64,000 nucleotides of DNA. Source: Chlamydiales bacterium (lineage in GTDB: Bacteria > Chlamydiota > Chlamydiia > Chlamydiales > Criblamydiaceae). This document shows positions 34,923 to 46,100 of this stretch, piece by piece (the stretch's first letter is position 1; each line of letters opens with the position of its first letter). A program made the position numbers and the translations under genes. Location of the stretch: NCBI GenBank assembly GCA_024233575.1, contig JACKPN010000006.1, forward strand, positions 85,360 through 149,359, read 5' to 3'. Below the pieces are notes generated by a model, which worked only from the letters and a program-made list of their open reading frames with translations, made no database searches and was not told the DNA's origin.

Positions 34923-36268
34923 CTATGGGACTATTCGTCGACGTCGACAGGAGGGAGCTAGCTTTTTGCCATTGACAAAGAAGAGGCGTCGCGACTGGCA
35001 GCGCTTAGGATCTACATCATGGAAGGTCATCCTGTTCTGGCTGACAGGAAGCTCAACATCATGAGCGACCGTGCGTGTAGGATTGAAGATCGTGCCCGAA
35101 AGCACTTGCTGGTCATCGCGCTTGACAACCCTGTCGAAAACAAAAAGGGTGCCATTCTCACGGCGGTCGACATAGTCGTCGATCTCATCGATACTGGTCA
35201 GCTTGTGCCAGCCATTCTCAGTCAGCAAAGCAACCAGTCATGAGGGCGAAGGAGCGCTCATCGTCGACTTCAAAACAAATTGCGAGCGGGTACGGACGCC
35301 GACGAAACGGAAGTCCTGGCCGCACGCTGGCTGGCGACCATGACTCCATGGAACGTAGAAGGTTAAGAGCAACTTTTTTTCTTGCCTTCATTGTCCCAAA
35401 GCTCCAGGTTCATCAGGCGGTCATCGACTTTTTGACGATCAGCAGAGGATGGCCGCGACTGTTCGCTTGGTTCTACCGCCGTCCACTTGCTTCCGTCCCA
35501 GATTAAGGAGTCGCCCTGTCCGACATAGACAGAATAAGTGTCGCCTTCTCACCGAAGTCGATCCGTCGCTTACCGGAAACATCCTTAAATTCGTCACCAC
35601 CGTGACGCTTGAGGAACATGTCCGGTCCATACCAGCGGGCACGCTGACGTGCGAGAAGCGTGCCGTCAACACGCCATTTGCCAAGTTCCATGTTCCGCCG
35701 CCGAAGCGCATCAACTCTTTCTTTTCAAGGAAACTGTGCCAACGTCTCCCGGCGTAGCGACCAGGTTGCCGTTCTCATCCTTCATCCGCACCTGAACAAC
35801 AGCTTCACCCTCCTCCGGCTCCGCTTCAATCCATAGAGAAGTCTCGCGATTTTCGGGCTGAAAACATATTTGCCCTGGCCATTGTCTTTCTGATACTGAA
35901 GGTAGAGCTTTTCGCCGGCTCCCAGAGAGATCACGTCGCGGGAATTAGCCAGAGAGAAATGAAGCGATGGCTTGTCCAGTCAGCATCAGGCCGTCCATTC
36001 TGTCCGTAATAAACAATAAACTGACGTAAATCAGGGAGTTGCATCTTAGGAGCAACATAAGTAAGAGCCAGCACCGGTTCGCCGATAGCATCGTAGTTTT
36101 TTCTGCGGTTGCTGAAAGAACTTTTGGGAAGGCTCGTCTTGCGCGCCGTCACCTCTTTAACCTCAATATGTCGGCACGCGCCCATTCCATCCCCCAAGCT
36201 ATTGCCAGCAAGACGGTTAGGACGATAAACAGCGTGATATTAATCCAACCAAGCCACTTTTTCAGCAT
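34923..36268 (-). pseudogene. Membrane-anchored protein upstream of gspD, frameshifted
   Basis: The start at 36268 encodes MLKKWLGWINITLFIVLTVLLAIAWG, a bitopic anchor, then the frame breaks. Further pieces in order are PKMQLPDLRQFIVYYGQNGRPD, GAGEKLYLQYQKDNGQGKY, LWIEAEPEEGEAVVQVRMKD, GKWRVDGTLLARQRARW, TPLIWDGSKW and LTENGWHKLTSIDEIDDYV, ending at 34923. At least five single-base shifts are needed. In Chlamydia an uncharacterised gene (CT573) lies between gspD and pepP; by position this may be its equivalent, perhaps a GspC-like or secretion-linked periplasmic protein. That link is inference. Confidence 0.7.
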
Positions 36269-36502
36269 CTACACCTAACAATTTAGTCTAGGCTCATTAT
36301 AACAAATAATGGGAATTACGTCAGGAGATTATCCTGCTAGGGCAGTAAAAAACATGGTTCAACCCCTCAACTTAAAATTATCGACCCTTAACATCAAATG
36401 TTTTTTATAATTTCCTTGCTTTTTCTTAAAAATTTTCATATAAATGAATTAGATAAGGAATATCTGTCCCTAAGGCAGGACGACGAAAACGGGAGTGGTG
36501 TT

Positions 36503-36934
36503 ATGACCCAAAAAAAGAGCCCTAAGAACGAGGGATCATTCAAAGACAAATTCCATGAGACTTTAGACACATTGAAGAAGAACGAGAAGATTGAAGATTT
36601 GTATAGTTACGCCAGCAGCAATACCGCTGATACGATTGCGTTTGTTGCTATGGTGTTGGGCATATTGATTGTGTGGTTCAATCCTTTTTACGGAGGATTA
36701 ATCATCGGTGTTGTCACCGGTCTTTATTTCACTGAGGAGCTTGCAAAGCCTTTTTATTCTCTAGAAGGTTTTATTGAGGAGCAAGGCATGATCCGCAGTC
36801 TTGTTCTTGGCGGGCTGTTATTAAGTTTCTTCTTTTTCTTACCCGGAGTCTTCATCGGTGCGTTCATCGCGGTTGTGATTAAGCAGCTGTTGATGCCTGA
36901 CAAGCGCAAGAAAGAAGAAGACGACGAAGAGTAG
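36503..36934 (+). CDS. Small membrane protein, unknown function
   Basis: A 143-aa protein with a charged N-terminus (about 1-45) and two or three hydrophobic helices (about 49-70, 72-84 and 100-128: IAFVAMVLGILIVWFNPF, GGLIIGVVTGLYF, LVLGGLLLSFFFFLPGVFIGAFIAVVI), ending in a Lys/Asp/Glu tail. GGGAG upstream of the ATG at 36503 decides the start over an in-frame ATG at 36398. It is intact although genes on both sides carry frameshifts. The 234-bp region before it shows no other feature. Confidence 0.7.
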   Translation: MTQKKSPKNEGSFKDKFHETLDTLKKNEKIEDLYSYASSNTADTIAFVAMVLGILIVWFNPFYGGLIIGVVTGLYFTEELAKPFYSLEGFIEEQGMIRSLVLGGLLLSFFFFLPGVFIGAFIAVVIKQLLMPDKRKKEEDDEE

Positions 36935-36948
36935 ATAGACTTCAACAT

Positions 36949-37662
36949 ATGGAACCTCCAAAGGTTTTTTATTTTGTTGACTTTCTGACACAAGAAAAGT
37001 GTCAGAAAGTCCGCGATGTATTGTATTCTCTAAAGGATCAATGGATCTTGCGAGCGCCGAAGGGGGTACCCTTTTTACACTCTAGGCGCATGATGTATCT
37101 TGACGCTCCCAATGAAGATTTCACCGCTTACCATCAGATCGCCTCAGAGCAGAACCGGCTTCTTCTAGAACACTTTGGTTCGTTGTACGACACTCTCAAA
37201 AAAAATGATTACCGCCTATACCGGAAAGTTTGCGGAGCTATCGCTTGATCAAGCGACACCTGGATTTCACATATTTCAGTATCACCCTATTTTCAGAAGC
37301 CTATCGCCAAGATCCATTTTGATACGCAATATCAGAAGATACCTTGGAGGTATCGAGAGATCGACTATTCCCATCCCTTAAGTTTTACCGCTTCGATCGT
37401 TCTTCCTGCTGCCGGAGCCGGTCTTTTTTGGTGGGATCTTACTATGTCGCAATTGGAGGATCTTTCAGAAGAGGAACGACTTGCTTTACGTGAGAAAGCA
37501 CCTGTTCATTATCTGCCTTATGAAGAGGGCAAGATCCTCATTCATGACGGGCTGACGCTGCATCAGATAGCGCCTGCGGAGAAGATGCAGCCTGATGACG
37601 AGCGTATCACGCTGCAAGGGCACGCCCTATTCTGCGATGGTGCCTGGCGCCTTCATTGGTAA
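36949..37662 (+). pseudogene. 2-oxoglutarate/Fe(II) oxygenase-like gene, two frameshifts
   Basis: Stitching three frames gives about 237 aa: MEPPKVFYFVDFLTQEKCQ, then AKIHFDTQYQKIPWRYREIDY, SFTASIVLPAAGAGLFWWD and KILIHDGLTLHQIAP followed by ERITLQGHALFCDGAWRLHW. The second half resembles 2OG-Fe(II) dioxygenases (a strand pattern ending in an H-x-I-A-P and R-x-T-L-Q-G-H segment). Breaks lie near 37240 and 37300. It begins 15 bp after the membrane-protein gene on the same strand. Substrate unknown. It belongs to the same frameshift-rich stretch as gspD. Confidence 0.6.
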
Positions 37663-37663
37663 A

Positions 37664-39751
37664 TCAGCCAACACGATCTTGCTTAAAAAAGTGTACAAGG
37701 CTGGCAAATTTTGAAATATATGGGCGCTGCTGCATATCAACCGATGTTGTTACTATCTTCAAAGGTATTCTGATCTTTCCATCTTCAACAACTAACCCAT
37801 ACTCTTTCAGTTTCTGTTCGTTGACCGTTGTATCACTGCCGAGAGGATAGACGACAACTCGCTGATCAAGGTCGATATATAACGGTTCCCCATTAATTTT
37901 TTTAACTTTGCCATCGTTTTCTTCACCTCTGACCTTAAATTTTAATAGAAGTGTACCGCCGTCAGATTTAAATTCGCTTTCTTTAAGGTTGATCTTTTTT
38001 CTTCCGATATCATGCAATAAGTTATTGAAGTCGTGAACTTTGCCATTAATTAAACAAAGCGGCGTTCCGTTCTCTTTTTCGCAGTGACGTCGGGTGCTTA
38101 CATCATCATCAATTACTTTTATAACCTGATCTGCTAATACAGAGGAACTTGCTACAAAATTCAATTCATAATCAGCTTGAGTGACCAAACTTTTATGGCC
38201 CAAATTACTGCTTCCCATAAATACATGGTTGTCTATAACGGTAACTTTCTTGTGCAAAGAGGTTTTTCTTGGAGTATTGTGATCTTGATTACCATATTCA
38301 TAAAATTTAATATTGTCTCTCTTATCTTCATCTACCTTATCACGAATACCTTCCCACATATGCCAACGGTTTCTATGACCAAATAGCTTATGACCGCCAG
38401 GACTATATTTCTCAGAACCATTCGTTACAATACGCAATTTAACGCCTCGGTTGACAGCTTCGACAAAGGCTGCAGACAGTTCTTTGTCCGGATGAAAGTA
38501 TAGTTGTGCGATATCGATACGATCTTTTGCACCACGAACCTTTTCTAAAATTTCTTGATAAAAAGGACGGGACGCATTCTCCGGTCCTGTTGCAAAAATT
38601 TGTATTTCTTCACAAGAGATCGGTTCATGAACTAGCTCTTCTTTTCCGTTAAGAACACGGAGATACTCATCGGAGTCCGAAGGTTTCATTTCTTCATCGA
38701 TTTCGTTTAACCACTCTTTGTTATAGCGGTATTCTCCATCGGATACATGCTGTAGTCGGTTTAGTGTTTGCCAGTGTTTAGCAAGTTTGATCAGCTCCCG
38801 CCTTTCGATCTGTCCGCTTGTGAGAAACTCCTCCTCTTCGTTTTTAGGTCCAGAGTGCATCACTACGCTCATATCTCTAAATCCTCGAGGCAGGATGGCG
38901 TTCAAAAACATACTTCCATTATTGCTTTCATGTTTGGTACGATCGCCTATGCCACGATGGTAAGCATATTTGTCTTCAAGACCATCACCGCCTTGCATGG
39001 TCAGAACACCACCATCGATCGACAAACCTTTTGTGTGATTTGTGACCCATAACTTTCTTATTCCTTGCATCATACGCACATCGTCGGTAGGAATGATCAA
39101 AAAGCGATCAGGAAACTCTGCTTCCAGCTTTGCAATACTTTTTTTGTTTTCTTCAGTAACGAATCTCGTTGAAGTCAATAAAACAACTTTTATCTTTTCA
39201 TTTTCTTTTAACTTATCATGTAACAATTCAAGTACTTCATCAAAAGCTTTTCCGCCGCAGTAGTTACCTGATAAAATAATTTCTTTTTTTGCGGCCTGGA
39301 TCAGGCGTTTTTTCCATTCAAAGGATTCCATAGAGTCTTGGCATACGATAAAGTTCGTTTCTGCGTTTTTGGTGACAAACTTCTCTTTCTGATCAGGGCA
39401 GTCCTTTTTCGTTACTTCGAAAGTATTATTTGTTAAAAATTCTTTTGTCAAAATAACTGCAAGAGCAACGGAAGCTGTTAAAACGACCACCACACCTAAA
39501 CTTAGAGCTACGGCACCTAGAGCAACAGGGGTCACTGAAGCAAGGAGCAAAGCGCCGGCAGTAATTAAGGCCGCTCCAGTCAGGAACCCCATAGCTGTAG
39601 CTGCTATTCTTGAGATCAGTTGCACTTTACCCTTTGGATCTTCGGTACCAGTAATACGAGCAAAACCGTTATCTTGCTTATTTACCACAATCCGCCCTGT
39701 CTTTACCGGAAATCCGCCAGGAATATATCCATTATTGATTGAATTAGACAT
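37664..39751 (-). CDS. Phospholipase D-family protein with Inc-like membrane hairpin
   Basis: A 695-aa protein. Residues about 1-46 are polar, about 47-101 form one long bilobed hydrophobic region (two helices around SVTPVAL), and the rest is a cytosolic-type PLD. Both HxKx4D motifs are present: H239 in NHTKGLSID and H500 in SLHKKVTVID followed by GSSNLGHKS. The hairpin placed after a short polar N-terminus is the hallmark of chlamydial inclusion-membrane proteins, which are type III effectors; PLD-type enzymes are also typical of chlamydiae. Together they suggest a host-facing phospholipase or nuclease. AAGGA before the ATG at 39751 sets the start. A cardiolipin-synthase-like role is the alternative. 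Confidence 0.82.
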   Translation of the reverse strand: MSNSINNGYIPGGFPVKTGRIVVNKQDNGFARITGTEDPKGKVQLISRIAATAMGFLTGAALITAGALLLASVTPVALGAVALSLGVVVVLTASVALAVILTKEFLTNNTFEVTKKDCPDQKEKFVTKNAETNFIVCQDSMESFEWKKRLIQAAKKEIILSGNYCGGKAFDEVLELLHDKLKENEKIKVVLLTSTRFVTEENKKSIAKLEAEFPDRFLIIPTDDVRMMQGIRKLWVTNHTKGLSIDGGVLTMQGGDGLEDKYAYHRGIGDRTKHESNNGSMFLNAILPRGFRDMSVVMHSGPKNEEEEFLTSGQIERRELIKLAKHWQTLNRLQHVSDGEYRYNKEWLNEIDEEMKPSDSDEYLRVLNGKEELVHEPISCEEIQIFATGPENASRPFYQEILEKVRGAKDRIDIAQLYFHPDKELSAAFVEAVNRGVKLRIVTNGSEKYSPGGHKLFGHRNRWHMWEGIRDKVDEDKRDNIKFYEYGNQDHNTPRKTSLHKKVTVIDNHVFMGSSNLGHKSLVTQADYELNFVASSSVLADQVIKVIDDDVSTRRHCEKENGTPLCLINGKVHDFNNLLHDIGRKKINLKESEFKSDGGTLLLKFKVRGEENDGKVKKINGEPLYIDLDQRVVVYPLGSDTTVNEQKLKEYGLVVEDGKIRIPLKIVTTSVDMQQRPYISKFASLVHFFKQDRVG

Positions 39752-39869
39752 AAAAATCCTTTTTATCAAATGACAATATAAATAATTCACAATTAAAAGT
39801 AAATGTTATTAATAAAATCTTAACATATTCAATTTGATTTTGCTTTAGCAACTTCAAGCGCATGCTAAT

Positions 39870-39949
39870 CCTGCAAAAAAAATCAAAATGGGGATGCAAG
39901 GGGGCTTGCTCCCTTGCCTGGGGAGCGCGAGGGGCGGGTAGTCCCTCGC
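39870..39949 (-). terminator. Tandem GC-rich hairpins and T-run after trkH
   Basis: Directly after the trkH stop, on the minus strand, come two stems: GCGAGGG paired with CCCTCGC (39927-39949) and GCAAGGG paired with CCCTTGC (39896-39917). A run of eight T follows about 15 bases further on. The block is far richer in GC than the flanking DNA. It fits a factor-independent terminator, and may also be a REP-like extragenic repeat. Confidence 0.55.
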
Positions 39950-41599
39950 CTAAGAGTGGCGTTTCCAGAATGCCGGCACTAAAACCGCCAAAACGGCAAA
40001 AAATTCTAAGCGCCCTAGAACCATGAGAAAGCATGAAAGGCAAAGGCCGAAATTGCTCAGAAAGGCGCAGGATTCCGTAGGCCCTGCCATGCGGAAGCCA
40101 ATGCCGATATTATTGATCATGAGGGACGATAGGGATATTGCGCTTTCCGGATCGATGCCATCGCAGGTATAGAGGAGTGTACCTATTGCTGCGCAGGCGA
40201 CGACGATGAGAAAGTAGCTCAGAACCCTGATTGCTGCAGTGGCGTCGATTTCGCTCTGTCCTAAGCGGAAGGAACGTACTGTTTCCGGTCTGAAGATCGA
40301 CTCCACCTGATATTGCGCGACACGGAAGAGCATGAAGTGACGCATGATTTTGATACCGCCCGCTGTTGATCCCGCCATGCCTCCCAGGTACATGACTATT
40401 AGCATAATCACCTGCGCTGCGTATGGCCAGATATCGTAATTAACCGTTGCAAACCCTGTCGTTGTTTGTGCCGACACAATCTGGAACGTTGCGAAACGTA
40501 TTGCCTCGTGGGGAGTGAAGATTCCCGTTTGACCAGTGAGAAGCAGCTTCTCCGTTCCTGAAATATACCATGCCGTGAAGCCGCAACCGAGAAGCAAAAG
40601 GATGATGTAGATAATCAGTTCCGTATCATAGAGACGGTAGATTTTTCCCATAATCAGGAAGAAGTAGAGGGAGAAGTTTACGCTGCCTAGAAACATGAAA
40701 GCGATCACGATCCAGTCTGTTGTTGGATCGCTGAAGTTGCCGATGCTGTCATTGAAGATGCTGAAGCCGCCTGTCGACACCGTTGAGAAAGTGATCGTCA
40801 TCGCTTCGTATAGATCAATCCTGCTATTGGTCAGCATGAGGCCTGCGATTTCCAGTATCGACATCCCGAGGTAGATCTTCCAGAGGTGCGTTGCCGTTTC
40901 TTTGATACGCGGAGTTAGGGAGTCTTTGATCGGCCCCGGCATTTCGGCGTGAAAGAGCACCTTGCCGCCGACCCCCAGAGCCGGCAAGACAGCGACGAAG
41001 AGGACGATGATGCCCATACCGCCAAGCCACTGTGTCATGCTGCGCCAAAACAAGAGTGCCTTGCTAACCGCTTCAATCCCTTCTTTTTCGATCGCTCCCG
41101 TTTGCGCGTTGCGCACCGGATCGATCGTTCCAAAAAAGACATATTCCTTCTCATGGATTCCCGGAATCGTCCTCACGATCGGAACTTCTTGTCCTGTTTC
41201 AGGGTTGAATTTTTTCGGATACATCGTCGTTGCCCCTGTCGTCGAGAATCCTGATACTGCTTCAAAATATGCTTGCAGAGGGTTTTGCAGAGTTCCACTA
41301 AGGTAGAAGGGAAGCGCCGCTACTGCAGGAGTAATCAACCAGATGATGACAACGAGAGCTATTCCTTCGCGGCGATAAAGCTCACCGCGTGTGTGGCGTC
41401 CCGCGATGTAAAGTCCGCTGCCGATAATTGCGCTGATCACCATGCTTTCGAGAAAGGCCAGTGTCGTATGCGGCTGCGGATGCGCTGCGGCATCAGAAAA
41501 AAACTGATAATACAGCGCTATCAGGAAAGGGATAAGCAGCGCTCCTGTCAATCCCAAGAAGAAAAAAGCAAGGATTTTTGCTATGATGCGCCACAACAT
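39950..41599 (-). CDS. trkH: Trk-type potassium uptake channel subunit
   Basis: A 549-aa polytopic membrane protein of the TrkH/KtrB family, which forms the K+ pore. About ten or more helices with the P-loop-like segments SGFSTTGATT, TVSTGGFS, AQTTTGFAT and a weaker fourth near LSSLMINNIGIGF follow the four-repeat TrkH layout. The insert between the first and second repeat (EKEYVFFGTIDPVRNAQTG) is larger than in E. coli. The ATG shares one base with the trkA stop (TGATG), so the two are coupled. Confidence 0.93.
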   Translation of the reverse strand: MLWRIIAKILAFFFLGLTGALLIPFLIALYYQFFSDAAAHPQPHTTLAFLESMVISAIIGSGLYIAGRHTRGELYRREGIALVVIIWLITPAVAALPFYLSGTLQNPLQAYFEAVSGFSTTGATTMYPKKFNPETGQEVPIVRTIPGIHEKEYVFFGTIDPVRNAQTGAIEKEGIEAVSKALLFWRSMTQWLGGMGIIVLFVAVLPALGVGGKVLFHAEMPGPIKDSLTPRIKETATHLWKIYLGMSILEIAGLMLTNSRIDLYEAMTITFSTVSTGGFSIFNDSIGNFSDPTTDWIVIAFMFLGSVNFSLYFFLIMGKIYRLYDTELIIYIILLLLGCGFTAWYISGTEKLLLTGQTGIFTPHEAIRFATFQIVSAQTTTGFATVNYDIWPYAAQVIMLIVMYLGGMAGSTAGGIKIMRHFMLFRVAQYQVESIFRPETVRSFRLGQSEIDATAAIRVLSYFLIVVACAAIGTLLYTCDGIDPESAISLSSLMINNIGIGFRMAGPTESCAFLSNFGLCLSCFLMVLGRLEFFAVLAVLVPAFWKRHS

Positions 41600-42975
41600 C
41601 AGAAAATCGTCTCCAGTTCGGGAACATGTTTCGGGGCGGTAATTACGATTACCGTATCGCCTGAAGAGACAATTCGGTTGCCGTTGGCGATCATGATCCG
41701 CCCTCTGTTTTGGATCATCGCGATCAGGAAATCGCTTGGCAGGAGAGGTCCCAGTTCTGCAAGAGGAATACCCACGATACTGGAATCTACAGAAACGTTA
41801 ACCTCCATGATCTCCGCCTGATTATCATAAAGAGAAACCAATGAGCGTACTGTTCCCGAAAGCACCTGCGATAAAATATGGTTTGCTGCGCTGATCCTCG
41901 GCGACACCGTGAAATTGATCCCTTGTTGTGTTGCGAGAGGGCCGTAGCTGGCGTTGGCAAGCATCACAACAGTTTTTTCGCAGCCGATCTCTTTGGCGAG
42001 CATCGCCGCCATCAGGTTAACCTCATCGTTATTGGTACAAGCCACAAAGACATCGCATTTCTCTATCCTTTCTGCGCGGAGGAAGTCGGCATCGGTACCG
42101 TCATGATGGACAATAGTCGTATTTGGCAGCTGATCGGCAAGCTCGCAGCAACGCTGGTATTTTTTCTCGATAATGAGCGTTGTAACATCACGTTCCTCGA
42201 GCAGCTTGGCAAGATTGAAGGCGGCGGTAGACCCGCCGATGATCGCCACAGAACGGACAGCCTTTGAAGAAATACCGAAAAAATGATGGATATTGGCGAT
42301 AGCGTCCGCCTCACCGATGAACGTCACCTCATCACCGGGAAGAAGATGATCCTTACCGTGAGGGAAGATCACCTGCTTTTGGCCAAGAGGCAGCCCCTTT
42401 TCCTTCTGGTTAGTCTCTCGTTCCACAAGACCAATAATCACGCCTGAAGGGATCTCCAACTCACTAAGCGTCCGATGCTGCTTACGCCATTTTTCCGGTA
42501 CTTCGAGGGTGCGCAACTGTACTGCTCCATGAGCGAAGTTCTCTACTATCAGCGACCCCGGACTCATCATATACTTCAAAATATCATGAGCAACAAGAAG
42601 CTCGGGACAGATAAAAAAGTCCACATCAAACATGCGCCCGAAATCCAGACGCGTCCGGTTGAGATAGCGATTATCGCGAACGCGCGCAATCGTCTTGGGG
42701 TATCCCAGGTTTTTAGCTATCGAGCAAGCGACGAGATTAGTCTCATCATTATCGGTTACAGCAACCAGTAAATCCGGTGATAACTCGAATAGATCGTCAA
42801 GAAGCTGCCAGTCCGTGCCGGAACCATGCCGCGTGGCGATGTCGGTACGCTGCGATGCTGCCTCGAGCTTACTCTGGTCACGGTCGATCAAAATAATATT
42901 ATGTTCTTCTTTTGAAAGCATAGACGCCAGGTAACGCCCCACTTCTCCAGCGCCGATGACAACGATATTCATCAT
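41599..42975 (-). CDS. trkA: NAD-binding regulator of potassium uptake
   Basis: A 458-aa cytosolic protein with two RCK units. Each has a Rossmann NAD-binding domain (VVIGAGEVGRYLA at residue 5, and a second beginning VAIIGGSTAAFNLA near 240) followed by an RCK_C/TrkA_C domain. It gates TrkH according to nucleotide or NADH state. Length and layout match TrkA. It is transcribed first in the trkA-trkH operon, divergent from the Rhs gene across a 186-bp AT-rich gap. Confidence 0.94.
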   Translation of the reverse strand: MMNIVVIGAGEVGRYLASMLSKEEHNIILIDRDQSKLEAASQRTDIATRHGSGTDWQLLDDLFELSPDLLVAVTDNDETNLVACSIAKNLGYPKTIARVRDNRYLNRTRLDFGRMFDVDFFICPELLVAHDILKYMMSPGSLIVENFAHGAVQLRTLEVPEKWRKQHRTLSELEIPSGVIIGLVERETNQKEKGLPLGQKQVIFPHGKDHLLPGDEVTFIGEADAIANIHHFFGISSKAVRSVAIIGGSTAAFNLAKLLEERDVTTLIIEKKYQRCCELADQLPNTTIVHHDGTDADFLRAERIEKCDVFVACTNNDEVNLMAAMLAKEIGCEKTVVMLANASYGPLATQQGINFTVSPRISAANHILSQVLSGTVRSLVSLYDNQAEIMEVNVSVDSSIVGIPLAELGPLLPSDFLIAMIQNRGRIMIANGNRIVSSGDTVIVITAPKHVPELETIF

Positions 42976-43161
42976 AAGATTTGACTCCTTGTTACCAATC
43001 TACCGCGACAGAATCAAATTTTCCAGTACTTTGGGATAAATCAATCGATGTTGACCTCAAAAACGAAATCGTATATTAAAAAATTTACTTTTTACTTAAG
43101 TTGATTTTAATTAACAAATTGATTATCCTAGTAATTCGTATTAATAACAAACAAGTGTAAT

Positions 43162-46100
43162 ATGAACAATAAAATCGCTATTCTTCTCTGTTTGCTCTCC
43201 GTTATTACCATCTCTCTTTTTGCCGATGATACTCCGTTATACAATAGCATTAATGTCATTACCGGTGAATATGTCGAGATCAGCACCGACCTCAAGCTAA
43301 CAGGACCGAATGGCCTTGCCCTGCAGCGCAGCTTTCACGGTCAAGATGGCGGTTGGCGCTTCAACCACCCTCATGTTCTTCAGCATCAGGAATACGATGA
43401 AAAACCTAGCGACAAATACGAATACGAGTACGACGACAGCGCGCGGCTCGTCACCGCCACATCTCGTAACCTTCAAACCCGACAAGCAACGCACTACCTT
43501 GCATTTAACTACAGCGAAGGCAGCGAAGGTGCAGCCAAAGTCTGCCGCGTGCAAAGCGATGACAATAGAACCGTTACTTACTATTTCGACACTTCCGACC
43601 ATCATCGCAATGGCGGCTCTCCCCTCCTTTACCGCGTTGAAGGCCCCGGCGGCAGCTACTGCCAATACACCTACATGGACCACCCGATCGAGCGCAATAA
43701 GCTCATCAAAAGAAAGGAGATGCCTGACGGCCGTTACCTGGAAACCCATTATTATAAAGGTAAAAACAATGACGTCGGCGGCGTCAACGTCCAAATCGAA
43801 AATCCCGCGCGCGATGGCAGGATCGGCAGAGTCAAATTGCAGAAAGCACCAGTCGGTACAGACAACAAACCCGTTACCACGGCAAAATTTTTCTATTACA
43901 CAGACTACACCGATGTCATCAACTCCCAAGGACAAAAAACTAGGTATCACTACTCCGACGAAGGGCTAATCACTGCGGTAGAGACCTATATCAACGAACA
44001 TGGCTCCGGCGAAACTCTCTACAAAAGAAAACGTTATTTTTGGGAAGACCGTCGTCTAGTGTCAAAAACCCTCGAAGACAGTAACGGCAATATCTTCAGC
44101 TGCGAGACCTACAGCTACGACGGCAATCATAACCTTGCTGCGAAAAAACTCTACGGCAACATCAGCGGCAGCAAACATGCTGCAATCAAGCTGGATCAAA
44201 AAGGGCAGCCGGTAAATCTCGGTGAAATCGACTGCGCGCAACGCACCTACAACTGGGGCGGCGGCAAAGACCATTCCCTTCTCTTAAGCCAAACCGATGA
44301 GAACGGTACAACGACACAGCTTCGCTATAACGATGCACAACAGCAAACAGCAATGCTCGTCTGCGACGCTGGCGGAAGCATCAAAATCCGACAGTTTTAC
44401 CTCTATGACGAGCGAGGACTACTCATCGAAACAATCAACGACGACGGCAACAGCGACGATCCTGCAAACCTAAGCGGCGTCACTGAACGCCGGATGGCGC
44501 GTTTCACCTTACGTTCTTCGGCGCCTGCGATCGAAATGCCGGAAACGATTGCCGAATACTGCTTAGACCTTAAAACCGGCAACGAGCAGCTTCTCCGCAA
44601 GACCGTTAACCACTACTCGCATTATGGGCAGATCATCCAGCAAGATATCTACGATGCCGATGACAATTTCTCCTATAGCCTGCATAACGATTACGATGAA
44701 GCCGGCCGCTGCATCAGCAGCACCGATGCTGCCGGCAACAGAACAGAATGGCAATATGACGCCAATGGCAACAAAGTTGTTGAGTATGTCATCACCGCTA
44801 ACGGTGAAGAGAAAATGTGTTGTCACACCTATGATTACGCCAACAGACTGATCCATACCGAAGAAACCGCCGGAGGCAAGACCTCCCATAGCAGGTTCCT
44901 CTACGACACCGAAAGCCGCCTGATCCGCGCCACCGACAACTATGGCAACGAAACTCATTACGAATATGATCCTTTGGGCAGAGTCGTGCAAACCAGGCAT
45001 CCAGTGGTTGTCAACGGTGACGACATCCCTGTCCGCCCGACCATCAAGCAGAAGCACGATCTCTTCGGCAACGCAGTCGAGACCACAGATCCACTAGGAT
45101 ACAAAACAAAGTCGACATACAACATCAAAGGCAAGCCGGTACGCATCGAATACGCGGACGGCACCGAGGAGCGCTACGTCTACGGAATGGACGGCAGTAT
45201 CACCGAAGAGGTATCACGAACGGGACTGAAAACGACCTATATCCGCGACTACCTAGGACGCCCCACCAAGAAAGAGGTATACAGCAACAAAGGACGCCTC
45301 GTAGAAAAAGTGAAAATGGAATACAGCGCATTCCATAAAACTAAAGAGAGCACTTTGTCTCCGGCAGTAAAAAAATACTGCTACGATGCTGCGGGACGCC
45401 TCAAATGTGTGAAAATTGAAGATAACGGCACCGAAGTGCGCCGCAAAGAATATGCCTACAACGCCCTCGGACAGGTGAGTGAAACAAAAGAATGGTATGG
45501 CAACAGCAGTAAAGACTATGTCGTTACCGTCACCGACCGCGATGTAAATGACAACGTTCTCGAATTGCGTGTTCTCGACGCCAACGGCACAATCATGCGC
45601 CAACGTCGATACAATACGACGGAAAAACAGCAAGACGAACGTACTGTCGTCAAAGCGTTCGCCTTCGACCGTTTTGCTGCCGATGAAACAGCACCTATCG
45701 AACGGTCTATCGACGACCATGGCAACGTCACCGTCACAATCTACGATGCCATGGGACGCACCGAATCAATCATCAGAAAGGACGCCTTCGGCGAGGTCTC
45801 AGCAGACATCCAATACCGCTACGACGCCGCAGGAAACAAAGTCCGTGAACTCCACACCAACTACCGACCTGGCGGCAGCCAGGCAACGTACAAAATCTCC
45901 TGGAAATATGGCCCCAACAACAGAGTGGAGTCAATTACAGAAAACGATGCCAGGACTACAGAATACCATTACAACGCGCAGGGCATGGTTGAGAAGATCG
46001 CCAAACCTGACGGCACCATAATCACGCATTGCTACCACTCCGATGGCAACCTCAAGTCAATGACTAGCAGCGATGGAACCGTTGACTATCACTACGTCTA

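Noticed and set aside
43297..43969. Long open frames on both strands inside the Rhs gene (also 45253-45720 and 46459-47046)
   Set aside because: They are shadows of the repetitive Rhs coding sequence, with low-complexity Val/Ala/Ile or Thr/Ser/Pro composition, no ribosome-binding sites and no domains.
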